Notes: generated from the sequence alone by a model not told the origin. Shown: positions 9,715 through 16,779, counted from the first letter of the stretch. The stretch: DNA of 27,507 bases from JBBQSN01 sp038213835 (GCA_038213835.1 JBBQSN010000021.1:1-27507); one strand, 5' to 3'. Program-made: numbers and translations.

Positions 9715-10459
9715 ATGACGAGCAGCGACCTGTGGGACGAGTCGACGGCGGAGCGGTACGACGACTCATCGGCCGACATGTTCGCCCCTGCCGTGCTCGG
9801 CCCCGCCGTCGACCTGCTCGCCCGTCTGGCCGGTGACGGTGCGGCGCTGGAGCTCGCGGTCGGTACCGGCCGCGTCGCGGTGCCGCTCGCGGCGCGTGGT
9901 GTCCCCGTCACGGGAATCGAGCTGTCCGAACCGATGGTGGCCCGGCTGCGCCGCAAGGTCGACGAGCAGGCGCTGCCCGTGGTCGTCGGGGACATGGCCA
10001 CCACCCGGGCGCCGGGCGAGTTCTCCCTGGTCTTCCTCGTCTGTAACGCGATCGGGAACCTGCGCACCCAGGCCGAGCAGGTCGCGTGCTTCCGCAACGC
10101 GGCCCGGCACCTGCGCTCCGGCGGGCGCTTCGTGATCGAGCTGTGGGTGCCACCGCTCAGGCGCTTGCCACCGGGACAGGCCGCCGTCCCCTTCCACGTG
10201 GGGGAGCGGCACCTCGGCTTCGACACCTACGACGTGGTGACCCAGCAGGGGCACGTCGCACCACTACACGACGCAGGCCGACGGATCCGTCCGCTACGGG
10301 GCCAGCAACTTCCGGTACCTGTGGCCCTCTGAGTGCGACCTGATGGCGCAGCTGGCGGGGATGCAGCTGGAGCACCGGTACTCCGACTGGCGTGGGGGCG
10401 ACTTCACCGCCGACAGCGAGAGCCACGTCTCGGTGTGGCGGACGCCGTTGACGAGCTAG
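9715..10459 (+). pseudogene. Class I SAM-dependent methyltransferase, frameshifted near the 3' end
   Basis: From ATG 9715 the frame reads a Rossmann-fold methyltransferase: motif I ALELAVGTGRVAVPLAARG (SAM binding), GIELSEPMVARLRRK, then VVGDMATT and SLVFLVCNAIGNL. After DTYDVVTQQG the frame turns non-coding and stops at 10332. The downstream +1 frame instead reads TSHHYTTQADGSVRYGASNF and then RYLWPSECDLMAQLAGMQLE through HVSVWRTPLTS to TAG 10457-10459, which is the expected C-terminus of this family. Removing one G from the GGGG at 10248-10251 restores a 247-aa protein. This is either one extra base in a homopolymer (sequence error) or a true recent frameshift. The substrate is unknown. The gene is divergent from valS and convergent with the cobalamin operon. 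Confidence 0.8.
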
Positions 10460-11277
10460 GGCTCGAACCGCACCGGGGCGTCGAAGGCGGCCTTGCGGGC
10501 GGCCCGGCGCAGCGTCGACAGCACAGCACGGCCGGTGAGGCAGATCAGCACCACGTTGGTGATTGCGCGGCCGAGGTCCCAGCCGAGCGAGGTGGCCAGG
10601 GTGAACAGCACGAAGCGGTGCAGGTTCTCGAGCAGCGGCTCTCCCGGCACGAACGACAGGCCGGTGCCGTCACCGGCGGCGAACGGCCAGAACGACAGGT
10701 TCATCACGAACCCGTAGGCGAGGCCCGCGACGGCGCCGTAGGCGGCGAGCAGGACGATCTCGCCCTTGCCCGACGCCCGTGGCAGCAGGCCGGCGCCCAG
10801 CCCCACCCACGCGGCGCCGAGCATCTGGAACGGCAGCCAGGGGCCCACTCCGCCGGTGATGAGGGCGGAGGCGAACAGGGTGGTCGCGCCCAGCACGAAG
10901 CCGAAGCCGGCGCCGAACACCCGGCCGCCGAGGACGAGCAGGAAGAACACGGTCTCCAGGCCGGCCGTCCCGGCTCCGAGCGGACGCAGGGCGGCACCGA
11001 CCGCGGACAGCACGCCGAGCATCGCCAGCGCCTTGACGTCCAGGCCGCCCTCGCCGATCTCGAAGAGCACGACGGCGAGCAGCAGCGGGAGCAGCAGGCC
11101 GAACACCAGGGGCGCGTCGTTGCCGTGCGCCAGCGCCGCACCGGGATCGACCAGCAGCGGCCAGCCGAAGGCCAGCACCCCCGCGACGGTGACGAGCGCG
11201 ATGGCGACGGTCGACCGCGGCCGCAGCGCGATGGCCCGCACCGTGCGCGGGACCTCGGTGCCCACGGCAGCGGTCAC
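10456..11277 (-). CDS. cbrT: ECF transporter S component, predicted cobalamin-specific (CbrT-like)
   Basis: The 273-aa integral membrane protein has about six hydrophobic segments (VAIALVTVAGVLAFGWPLLV, LVFGLLLPLLLAVVLF, VFFLLVLGGRVFGAGFGFVL, MLGAAWVGLGAGLL, IVLLAAYGAVAGLAYGFVM and VLFTLATSLGWDLG). The sequence RVFGAGFGFVLGATTLFASAL is the usual S-component core. S components bind the vitamin and determine specificity. The cobalamin assignment rests on the riboswitch and on the extracellular partners, not on residues here. The GTG start at 11277 overlaps the TGA of the ATPase gene (GTGA), so the two are translationally coupled. Its stop codon shares the CTAG at 10456-10459 with the convergent methyltransferase stop. 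It is the last gene of the operon. Confidence 0.88.
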   Translation of the reverse strand: MTAAVGTEVPRTVRAIALRPRSTVAIALVTVAGVLAFGWPLLVDPGAALAHGNDAPLVFGLLLPLLLAVVLFEIGEGGLDVKALAMLGVLSAVGAALRPLGAGTAGLETVFFLLVLGGRVFGAGFGFVLGATTLFASALITGGVGPWLPFQMLGAAWVGLGAGLLPRASGKGEIVLLAAYGAVAGLAYGFVMNLSFWPFAAGDGTGLSFVPGEPLLENLHRFVLFTLATSLGWDLGRAITNVVLICLTGRAVLSTLRRAARKAAFDAPVRFEP

Positions 11278-12932
11278 GGCGCACCCGCCGGCAGCGCCGC
11301 GCGCACCTGGTCCACGGTGAGCCAGTGGCCGGGAGAGGTCACCTTGGCGACCTGCGGCGCGAAGGCGGGAGAGGAGACCACGACCTCGGACGTCGGTCCG
11401 TCGGCGACCACCTCTCCGGCGGCCATCACGACGACGCGGTGTGCCGTCTCGGCCACGAACTCGACGTCGTGGGTCGACAGCAGGACGGCGCGTCCTTGCC
11501 CCGCGAGCTCCTGGACCGCCTGGCGCAGTCCACGTTTCGCGGTGTAGTCGAGCCCCCGGGTGGGCTCGTCCAGGAGCAGGACGGGCGGGTCGGCGGTGAG
11601 CTGGACGGCCAGGACGAGCGCCAGCCGCTGCCCCTCGCTGAGGTCGCGGGGGTGGAGGGTCCGGCTGGTGCCGGGCGCGATCCGCTCCAGGAGGGCGGAG
11701 CAGGAGCCCGTCGGGGCCGAGCTCTCGCGGTCGGCCTGGTCGCACTCGGCGGCCACCGTCTCGAGGTAGAGCAGGTCGGAGGCGGTCTGCGGCACGAGCC
11801 CGACGGCCGCGCGGCGGGTGCGGGCGTCCATCGAGCGCGGGTCGCGTCCGGGGGCGGCCCCCACCCGGACCCGGCCCGAGGTCAGCCGCCCGCTGCCCTG
11901 CACCGCCCACAGCAACGAGGACTTGCCCGCGCCGTTGCGTCCCATCAGGGCGGCGACCTCGCCGGCACGCAGGTCGAGGTCGACGCCGGCCACCGCGACG
12001 ACGTCGCCGTGCCTCACGACCACTCCGCGCGCGGACAGGGCCGTCCCGACCGACCTGTCAGCCCCTCGACCCGCTGCGACCGGTCGAGGCGCTGACAGGT
12101 CGGTGGGGGACGCGTCGGGCAGGGCCTCCCGCAGCCGCACGCCGGCGCGGCGGGCGTCGCGCACCGACAGCGGGAGCGGGCGCCACCCCGCCCAGCGTCC
12201 GAGCTCGACGACCGGAGGCGCGACGTCGGAGGTCAGCATCATCTCGGCCGGGAGGCCGTCGGTGACCCGGCCGTCGGTGCCGACGTGCACGACGCGGTCG
12301 GCGTACTGCAGCACCCGCTCCACCCGGTGCTCGGCGACCAGCACGGTGACGGCGAGGTCGTGCACCAGCCGGGTGATCGCGGCGAGCACCTCCTCGGCGC
12401 CGGTGGGGTCCAGCGCCGAGGTGGGTTCGTCCAGCACGAGCACGCGCGGGTGGGCGGTGAGGACGGACCCGATCGCGACCCGCTGCTGCTGCCCGCCGGA
12501 GAGCTCGCGCAGCGGGGCGTCGCGCAGATCGGCGATCCCGAGCACGTCCAGGGTCTCCTCGACCCGCTTGCGCATCACCGGGGCGGGGAGGGCGAGCTGC
12601 TCCATCGCGTAGGCGAGCTCCTCCTCGACCGTGTCGGTGACGAAGCCGGCGATCGGGTCCTGGCCGACGACGCCGACGAGGTCGGCCAGGTCACGCGGGC
12701 GGTGCGTGCGGGTGTCGCGGCCGTGCACCACGACCCGGCCGTTGAGCAGGCCGCCGCTGAAGTGGGGGACCGTGCCGTTGACGACGCCGAGGAGGGTGCT
12801 CTTGCCGGAGCCCGTACGGCCCACGACCAGGGCGAGCTCGCCCTCGTCGACGGCGAGGTCGACTCCCACCAGCGTCGGGCGCTCAGCGCCGGGGTAGGTC
12901 ACCGACACACCCTCGAGCAGGACGGCGCTCAC
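11274..12932 (-). CDS. cbrU: ECF transporter duplicated ATPase component (CbrU-like)
   Basis: The 552-aa protein fuses two ABC ATPase domains that power import. Domain 1 has Walker A GRTGSGKS (38-45), signature LSGGQQQR and Walker B VLVLDEPTSALDP. Domain 2 has Walker A GRNGAGKS (about 331-338), a degenerate signature LSEGQRLALVLA, Walker B VLLLDEPTRGLD, and H-loop LSTHD. The two sites may therefore be unequal, as in other asymmetric ABC pairs. The linker at about residues 277-295 is encoded by a 56-bp palindrome (separate entry). It begins at GTG 12932, overlapping the T-component stop as GTGA, and ends overlapping the S-component start the same way. The fused layout corresponds to the predicted cobalamin ECF ATPase CbrU. 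Confidence 0.93.
   Translation of the reverse strand: MSAVLLEGVSVTYPGAERPTLVGVDLAVDEGELALVVGRTGSGKSTLLGVVNGTVPHFSGGLLNGRVVVHGRDTRTHRPRDLADLVGVVGQDPIAGFVTDTVEEELAYAMEQLALPAPVMRKRVEETLDVLGIADLRDAPLRELSGGQQQRVAIGSVLTAHPRVLVLDEPTSALDPTGAEEVLAAITRLVHDLAVTVLVAEHRVERVLQYADRVVHVGTDGRVTDGLPAEMMLTSDVAPPVVELGRWAGWRPLPLSVRDARRAGVRLREALPDASPTDLSAPRPVAAGRGADRSVGTALSARGVVVRHGDVVAVAGVDLDLRAGEVAALMGRNGAGKSSLLWAVQGSGRLTSGRVRVGAAPGRDPRSMDARTRRAAVGLVPQTASDLLYLETVAAECDQADRESSAPTGSCSALLERIAPGTSRTLHPRDLSEGQRLALVLAVQLTADPPVLLLDEPTRGLDYTAKRGLRQAVQELAGQGRAVLLSTHDVEFVAETAHRVVVMAAGEVVADGPTSEVVVSSPAFAPQVAKVTSPGHWLTVDQVRAALPAGAP
12049..12104. repeat. 56-bp near-perfect palindrome inside the cbrU linker
   Basis: ACCGACCTGTCAGC at 12049-12062 is the exact reverse complement of GCTGACAGGTCGGT at 12091-12104. 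After one mismatch, the inner arm CCTCGACC (12064-12071) pairs with GGTCGAGG (12082-12089). The result is a 14+8 bp stem with a 10-nt loop. It lies in frame between the two ATPase domains and encodes roughly TDLSAPRPVAAGRGADRSVG. It looks like a dispersed palindromic element rather than ordinary coding sequence. No second copy is seen in this window. Confidence 0.85.
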
Positions 12933-14056
12933 GCGGCACCGCCCTTCGCCAGTGTCGGAGCTCGTGACACTGCCTTTCGCGCAGGTGATCTGGGCGGTTC
13001 GGGCGTGAGGACGGCCGGGAGCGCACCGACCAGGACTCCGAGGAGCGCGAGGAGCGGCAGGGCCGGGGCGCTGAGGGGCTCGATCGGCATCGTCATCGCG
13101 ACGGGGTCCAGGCGGGCCTGCACGAGCAGGCATCCCGCCGTGACCGCCCCGGCGGCCGCCGTCGTCCACTCCGGGAGCGCCCACGGGTCGGGACGGTACG
13201 AGCTGCGCTGCACGGCGCGGCCGCCGAGCCACAGCCCCGCCACCGCCAGGACGAGGCCCAGCACCAGCACGGGCACTCCGAGCCAGACCGGGGACGTGGT
13301 GTCGAGCAACCCGTAGAGCCCGAGGCAGGCGCCGAGCAGGCCCCCGAGGGTGAGCGTGGCCGTGGTCCGCCGGGCTGAGGGTGCCTGGTCCACCCGGTGA
13401 CCGTAGCCCCGCGAGTCCATCGCGGACGCGAGCAGCAGCGACCGGTCCAAGGTGTCCTGCAGCACCGGCAGCGCGACCTGGCGGACGGCTCGTAGCCCCG
13501 TGGCGCTGTCGCCGCGCAGTCGCCGCGCGCGGATGACGCGCTGCACGCTCTCGGCCAGCTGCGGCGCGGCGGTCACCGAGATCACCACGGCGGTGCCGAT
13601 CTCGGCCAGCGCGGCCGGGAAGGCCCGCAGCAGCCGCTTCGGGTTCGCCAGCGCGTTCGCTGCGCCGATGCAGACCACCAGCACGGCCAGCCGCAGCGCG
13701 AGCGTCACGGCGCCCACGAGACCCTCGAGGTACACCGTCCCCCCGATCTGGATGCCGGCCGCCCACGACGGCATGATCAGGGCCGGGACGGGGAGCAGCG
13801 CGACGGTGCCGAGCTTCAGGCCCACCAGCACGTGCAGCACGACCCGGACCACGACGATGGCCGCGCCGAGCCACAGGTACAGCCGGAACGCGCGCGCCCA
13901 CGGCGAGGTACCCCGCCGGGCCGCCACGACCAGGCACGCCACCGCGAGCAGCAGACCGAGCAGCAGCGGGTTGGTCGTGGTGCTCGCGGCGGTCGCCAGA
14001 CCGAGCGCCCAGGCCCACCAGGCACCGGGGTGCACCGACCGAGGGACGCGCGTCAT
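12929..14056 (-). CDS. cbrV: ECF transporter T component, CbiQ family (CbrV-like)
   Basis: The 375-aa transmembrane coupling subunit links the ATPases to the S component. It has N-terminal membrane segments (WWAWALGLATAASTTTNPLL, LGLLLAVACLVVAAR, LYLWLGAAIVVVRVVLHVLV), then the LANPKRLLRAFPAALAEIGT and AESVQRVIRARRLRG coupling region. LLLASAMDSRGYG at about 207-218 is the conserved Ala-x-Arg-Gly type motif that touches the ATPase. A second hydrophobic cluster follows after residue 225, making it longer than the roughly 250-aa minimal CbiQ. ATG 14056 lies 16 bp after the DUF4430-like gene. The gene overlaps the ATPase gene start by GTGA. The basic tail (RSPARKAVSRAP) is probably cytoplasmic. 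Confidence 0.92.
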   Translation of the reverse strand: MTRVPRSVHPGAWWAWALGLATAASTTTNPLLLGLLLAVACLVVAARRGTSPWARAFRLYLWLGAAIVVVRVVLHVLVGLKLGTVALLPVPALIMPSWAAGIQIGGTVYLEGLVGAVTLALRLAVLVVCIGAANALANPKRLLRAFPAALAEIGTAVVISVTAAPQLAESVQRVIRARRLRGDSATGLRAVRQVALPVLQDTLDRSLLLASAMDSRGYGHRVDQAPSARRTTATLTLGGLLGACLGLYGLLDTTSPVWLGVPVLVLGLVLAVAGLWLGGRAVQRSSYRPDPWALPEWTTAAAGAVTAGCLLVQARLDPVAMTMPIEPLSAPALPLLALLGVLVGALPAVLTPEPPRSPARKAVSRAPTLAKGGAA

Positions 14057-14072
14057 GGCTGACCGTCCCGGA

Positions 14073-15068
14073 TCAGCCGGCCTCGCGCCGGCGCCAGGCC
14101 ACGGTGGCCGCCGCCGCGCCGAGCCCGAGGACGAGCCCGCCACCGAGGAGCGGGGACACGGACGGGCTGCCGGAGCCGTCGGCGGTGCTGCCGGCCGCGG
14201 ACCCGGCGTCCGAGCCGGTCGGGTCGTCCGAGGAGTCGTCGGCCGCGGCGTCGGTCGTCGCGGCGTCGGTCGTGGCAGCGGTCGTGCCGGCTGCTGCCGC
14301 AGCGGTGGGCGCCGTGGTCGCACCTGCGGTCGGCGCGGCAGCGTCGGCCGCGCCTCCCGAGCCGCCGCGGGTGGTCGGCGTCCCCACCGCGGTGCCCGAG
14401 CCGGACGCCGAGGCGCCCGACCCGGACCCGCCGGCCGACCCCGACCCGCCGGCCGAACCCGAACCCGAACCCCCGGCCCCGCCCGCGCCCGCGCCCGCGC
14501 CGCCGCCCCCCGATGGCGGCGAGGTGGACGGGGCGGGGGACGGGTCGGCAGCCGGTGCGGGAGCCGGTGCGGGTGCCGGTGCGGGAGCCGGTGCGGGTGC
14601 CGGGGTGGGTGCCGGAGCGGTGGGCGCCCTGCTGGACGGCGGTTGACCGGAGCCGAAGGCCCAGCCCTCGACGCTGCCGGGCGCCGGGTCGGAGGACCCG
14701 GCGCCGAGGTTGCTGTACTGCCAGCTCCCGCCGGGCTGTGCGCGCCAGTACGACCAGTACGCCGTGGCAGGCGGGGTGTTGACGCACGGGTCGGCGGCGG
14801 GGGCGCCGTCGATCCGGCAGACGAAACCGGGCTGACGCTGCACCTGCGCGACTGACGCGACCGCCGTCAGCGCGGCCAAGCCCGAGGCCGGGTTACCGGG
14901 CGCGCAGCGCACCGACGAGACGATCACGACCGTGACGCCGGACGTGCCGGAGCATGCCGCCGCCGAGGCAGGCGCTGCCGGAGCGGCGACCAGGCCGGCC
15001 AGGGCCAGCCCGGCCGCCACGACGAGGGTGCCGGCGGCGCCGGGCGGACGCAGGGTCGCGGGCCTCAC
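14073..15068 (-). CDS. Secreted, membrane-anchored DUF4430-like protein (transcobalamin beta-domain type)
   Basis: The 331-aa product has a signal peptide (GTLVVAAGLALAGLVAAPAA, cleavage near ASAA-ACSG, about residue 38). A globular domain of about 100 residues follows. VTVVIV, SGLAALTAVA, GFVCRIDGAP and YWSYWRAQPGGSWQYSNLGA ending in EGWAFG follow the order of elements in DUF4430, the fold of the C-terminal beta domain of transcobalamin and intrinsic factor. Cys pairs in VRCAPG, FVCRID and DPCVNT suggest disulfides. The next 150 residues are an Ala/Pro/Gly/Ser/Thr stalk, then a hydrophobic segment (LLGGGLVLGLGAAAATVAW) and RRREAG. That implies a membrane-tethered surface protein. GTG 15068 overlaps the upstream stop (GTGA). 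The domain call is by eye; its role in cobalamin binding is inferred from the operon. Confidence 0.8.
   Translation of the reverse strand: MRPATLRPPGAAGTLVVAAGLALAGLVAAPAAPASAAACSGTSGVTVVIVSSVRCAPGNPASGLAALTAVASVAQVQRQPGFVCRIDGAPAADPCVNTPPATAYWSYWRAQPGGSWQYSNLGAGSSDPAPGSVEGWAFGSGQPPSSRAPTAPAPTPAPAPAPAPAPAPAPAPAADPSPAPSTSPPSGGGGAGAGAGGAGGSGSGSAGGSGSAGGSGSGASASGSGTAVGTPTTRGGSGGAADAAAPTAGATTAPTAAAAAGTTAATTDAATTDAAADDSSDDPTGSDAGSAAGSTADGSGSPSVSPLLGGGLVLGLGAAAATVAWRRREAG
14551..14622 (-). repeat. 12-bp tandem repeats encoding the Ala-Pro stalk
   Basis: Plus-strand units of GCCGGTGCGGGA or GCCGGTGCGGGT begin at 14551, 14563, 14575 and 14587, followed by two decayed units. They encode the alternating Pro-Ala stretch of the DUF4430-like protein. 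Such repeats usually vary in copy number and are prone to assembly collapse. Confidence 0.8.
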
Positions 15069-16483
15069 TGGTGCCGGCCCCGGGGGGTGCGGCGGGCGAG
15101 CAGCAGACCGCCACCGAGCGCGACGAGCACCAGGGCCGTCACGACGACGGGCAACGGCTCGGAGCCGGTGTCGGCCAACGCGCCGGAACGCACCGGGGCG
15201 GCACGGTCGCCGCCGAGCACGGCGCCGCCCGGGGTCGAGGTGCTGCCGGTCGCCGACGAGCCGCCCGTCGCCGAGGTGGTGGTCTCGACCGGCGGGGTCG
15301 TCGTGGTGGCCGTGCTCGTCTCGACCGGCGGGGTCGTGGTCGAGGTGCTGGTCTCGACCGGCGGGGTGGTGGTCGAAGGGGCGCAGTCCGGGGTCGGTGC
15401 CACGGCGTCGGCGCCGGCCGAGGTCACGACGAACAGCGGGGTGCCGGCCAGGGCGAGCGCCGCCTGGGCGGTCGAGCGGTTGTCCTGGTCGTTGGGCACG
15501 GCGTCCGCGCCCTCGGCCAGGCGCAGGTCGTAGGCGGCCCGGTCGTAGGCGACGCCACCACGCAGGGCCTCGGGGAACTCGCAGCCGTACTGCAGCGAGC
15601 GCACGTAGGCCTGGGCGAGCCGGGCGTGGTCCGCCCGCCCGCCGGCGAGGAAGGCCTGACCGGCCAGCCCGGTGCTGTTGGCGTTCACGGTCGCGGTGGG
15701 GCCGGAACCGCCCACGGCGCCGGTGGTGTCGTCCTGCTGGACGGCCAGGTAGTCCAGGCCCTCCAGCACGTGGCCGTCCTCGGCGCCGGCCACCCGGATC
15801 AGGGCCTGCACCGCCAGGGCGGAGGCGTCCGGGTCGCTGACGCAGTCGTCGGCGAAGAACACGGGGAAGCCGCCGTCGTCGCACTGCTGGTCACGCAGCA
15901 GCTGCACCGACTCCGCCGAGGGGCCGCTACCTGCCCGGGCGAGCCCGCCCACGGCCAGCGACTGGCCGAAGACGTTGGAGTTGTCGCCGTACTGCGACTG
16001 GTCGGAGAACCGGCCCTCGACGTCCTCGAGGCCCTCGAGCGTGGTCACCAGGTCGGTGCCTCCGAAGTCGGTGGGGTCGACCTGTTGGGCCACGGCGAGG
16101 TTGAGGAGCTTGGCGACAGGCCCGGCGTAGATCTCTGCCGGGTCGCCGAAACCGGTGTAGGACAGCACGTTGTCCTCGAGGTAGGTCGTGGTGGCGGCGG
16201 CCTCGGTCTGACCGGTGCCGGCGGCGTCGAGCGCCAGGACGGCGTCGGCCGTCACCCCGTAGTCGGGGTACAGCACGCCCCCGAACTCCTGGTTCAGGAC
16301 GTGACCTCCGGCGGCGAGCCGGCTCTGCAGGTAGCCGGCGGCGAGCTCGGTGTCGCTGGGTCCGGCGGCGGTGGCGGGCACCAGGGCCGCGGACACCGCC
16401 AGGAGGGGGGCGAGGGCGAGCGCGCCGGTGAGGGCGACGCGGACGGCGCGCCGGGGGCGGGTCGTGGTGGTGGTGCTGGACAT
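15065..16483 (-). CDS. Secreted alpha/alpha-toroid (prenyltransferase-like) protein with LADTG sorting signal
   Basis: The 472-aa exported protein begins with a twin-basic signal peptide (TRPRRAVRVALTGALALAPL, cleavage near ATAA, residue 40). Residues 45-370 form repeated helix pairs of the squalene cyclase/prenyltransferase toroid type, with QQCDDGGFPVFF (the QxxDGGF repeat), DASALAVQALIRVAG and TVNANSTGLAGQAFLAGG. The same toroid is the N-terminal domain of transcobalamin and intrinsic factor. A Thr/Pro stalk with repeated TPPVETST follows. LADTG at 436-440, a hydrophobic segment and RRTPRGRHQ make a cell-wall sorting signal of the LAXTG type used by class E sortases. GGAAGG at 16493-16498 supports ATG 16483. 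It is the first gene after the cobalamin riboswitch. Enzymatic prenyltransferase activity is unlikely. Confidence 0.88.
   Translation of the reverse strand: MSSTTTTTRPRRAVRVALTGALALAPLLAVSAALVPATAAGPSDTELAAGYLQSRLAAGGHVLNQEFGGVLYPDYGVTADAVLALDAAGTGQTEAAATTTYLEDNVLSYTGFGDPAEIYAGPVAKLLNLAVAQQVDPTDFGGTDLVTTLEGLEDVEGRFSDQSQYGDNSNVFGQSLAVGGLARAGSGPSAESVQLLRDQQCDDGGFPVFFADDCVSDPDASALAVQALIRVAGAEDGHVLEGLDYLAVQQDDTTGAVGGSGPTATVNANSTGLAGQAFLAGGRADHARLAQAYVRSLQYGCEFPEALRGGVAYDRAAYDLRLAEGADAVPNDQDNRSTAQAALALAGTPLFVVTSAGADAVAPTPDCAPSTTTPPVETSTSTTTPPVETSTATTTTPPVETTTSATGGSSATGSTSTPGGAVLGGDRAAPVRSGALADTGSEPLPVVVTALVLVALGGGLLLARRTPRGRHQ
15282..15375 (-). repeat. Three imperfect 33-36 bp repeats in the Thr/Pro stalk
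   Basis: The plus-strand string GTCTCGACCGGCGGGGT recurs at 15282, 15318 and 15351. The three units encode TPPVETST-type repeats that probably span the cell wall between the toroid domain and the sorting signal. Confidence 0.8.
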
Positions 16484-16565
16484 CGGTGGAGCCTTCCGGA
16501 TGAGCGGTGTCGTGACATCGCCCGTCGCGGTGGCTGCGTGCACGAGGGCACGGGAGCTGACCGTT

Positions 16566-16580
16566 CGGGGCTCCGCCCCG
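16566..16580 (-). promoter_or_regulatory. GC hairpin in the cobalamin-operon leader
   Basis: CGGGGCTCCGCCCCG is a perfect 6-bp stem with a 3-nt loop, about 40 nt after the riboswitch B12 box. No T-run follows on the transcribed strand, so it is not an ordinary intrinsic terminator. It may belong to the expression platform. Confidence 0.45.
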
Positions 16581-16599
16581 CATACCTCGACGGTGAACA

Positions 16600-16715
16600 G
16601 GAGCCGCTCGCGTGCTCCAGGCATTCCGGCTCGCCCCCAGCCTGGGCCGGGTGCCTACGGTTGCGGGTCAGCGCCGGAGTCGGACCGGCTTCCCCTGGGG
16701 CTCGCGTGGTGGTGC
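16600..16715 (-). ncRNA. Cobalamin (adenosylcobalamin-type) riboswitch
   Basis: On the minus strand the leader holds the conserved aptamer core in order: GGGGAAGCCGGTCCGACTCC (16696-16677), a stem GCCGG/CCGGC, then GCTGACCCGCAACCGT (16672-16657) and the B12 box GAGCCGGAATGCC (16632-16620). These match the actinobacterial cobalamin riboswitch in wording and spacing. It precedes the toroid gene by about 115 nt and should lower expression of the operon when B12 is plentiful, probably by blocking translation. This is the strongest evidence for the substrate of the transporter. The 5' and 3' limits are approximate because the outer P1 stem was not resolved. Confidence 0.9.
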
Positions 16716-16721
16716 GCCGTC

Positions 16722-16727
16722 ACTCTA
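16722..16727 (-). promoter_or_regulatory. Candidate -10 box of the cobalamin operon
   Basis: TAGAGT on the minus strand (ACTCTA on plus) fits TANNNT. It would start the transcript near 16715, just before the riboswitch aptamer. No -35 resembling TTGACA is present at the usual distance. Confidence 0.45.
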
Positions 16728-16767
16728 GCCCTGCCGAAGGGGCGCGACGCCACCTCGTGCGGGTGAG

Positions 16768-16773
16768 TACGAT
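16768..16773 (+). promoter_or_regulatory. Candidate -10 box of ileS
   Basis: GAGTACGAT contains TACGAT, a TANNNT hexamer. It would start the ileS transcript near 16780, ahead of the T-box stem I. It lies 40 bp from the divergent cobalamin-operon -10. The same bases could instead be part of the leader if transcription starts earlier. Confidence 0.4.
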
Positions 16774-16779
16774 CAGCAG

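Noticed and set aside
14551..14622. Tandem repeats as a CRISPR array
   Set aside because: Units are 12 bp, contiguous and coding, with no spacers.
14073..15068. Flagellar hook-length control-like protein
   Set aside because: The resemblance would come only from the Ala/Pro-rich stalk. The signal peptide, globular domain and operon context point elsewhere.
15065..16483. Terpene or hopanoid cyclase/prenyltransferase enzyme
   Set aside because: It has a signal peptide and wall-sorting signal, no catalytic DxDD motif is seen, and it is controlled by a B12 riboswitch.
16566..16580. GC hairpin as an intrinsic terminator
   Set aside because: No T-tract follows on the transcribed strand. It is kept only as a possible riboswitch expression-platform element.
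16772..16774. ATC in the GTAC-flanked hairpin as the T-box specifier
   Set aside because: It overlaps the likely -10 box. The ATC at 16799-16801 sits in the conserved stem I context instead.
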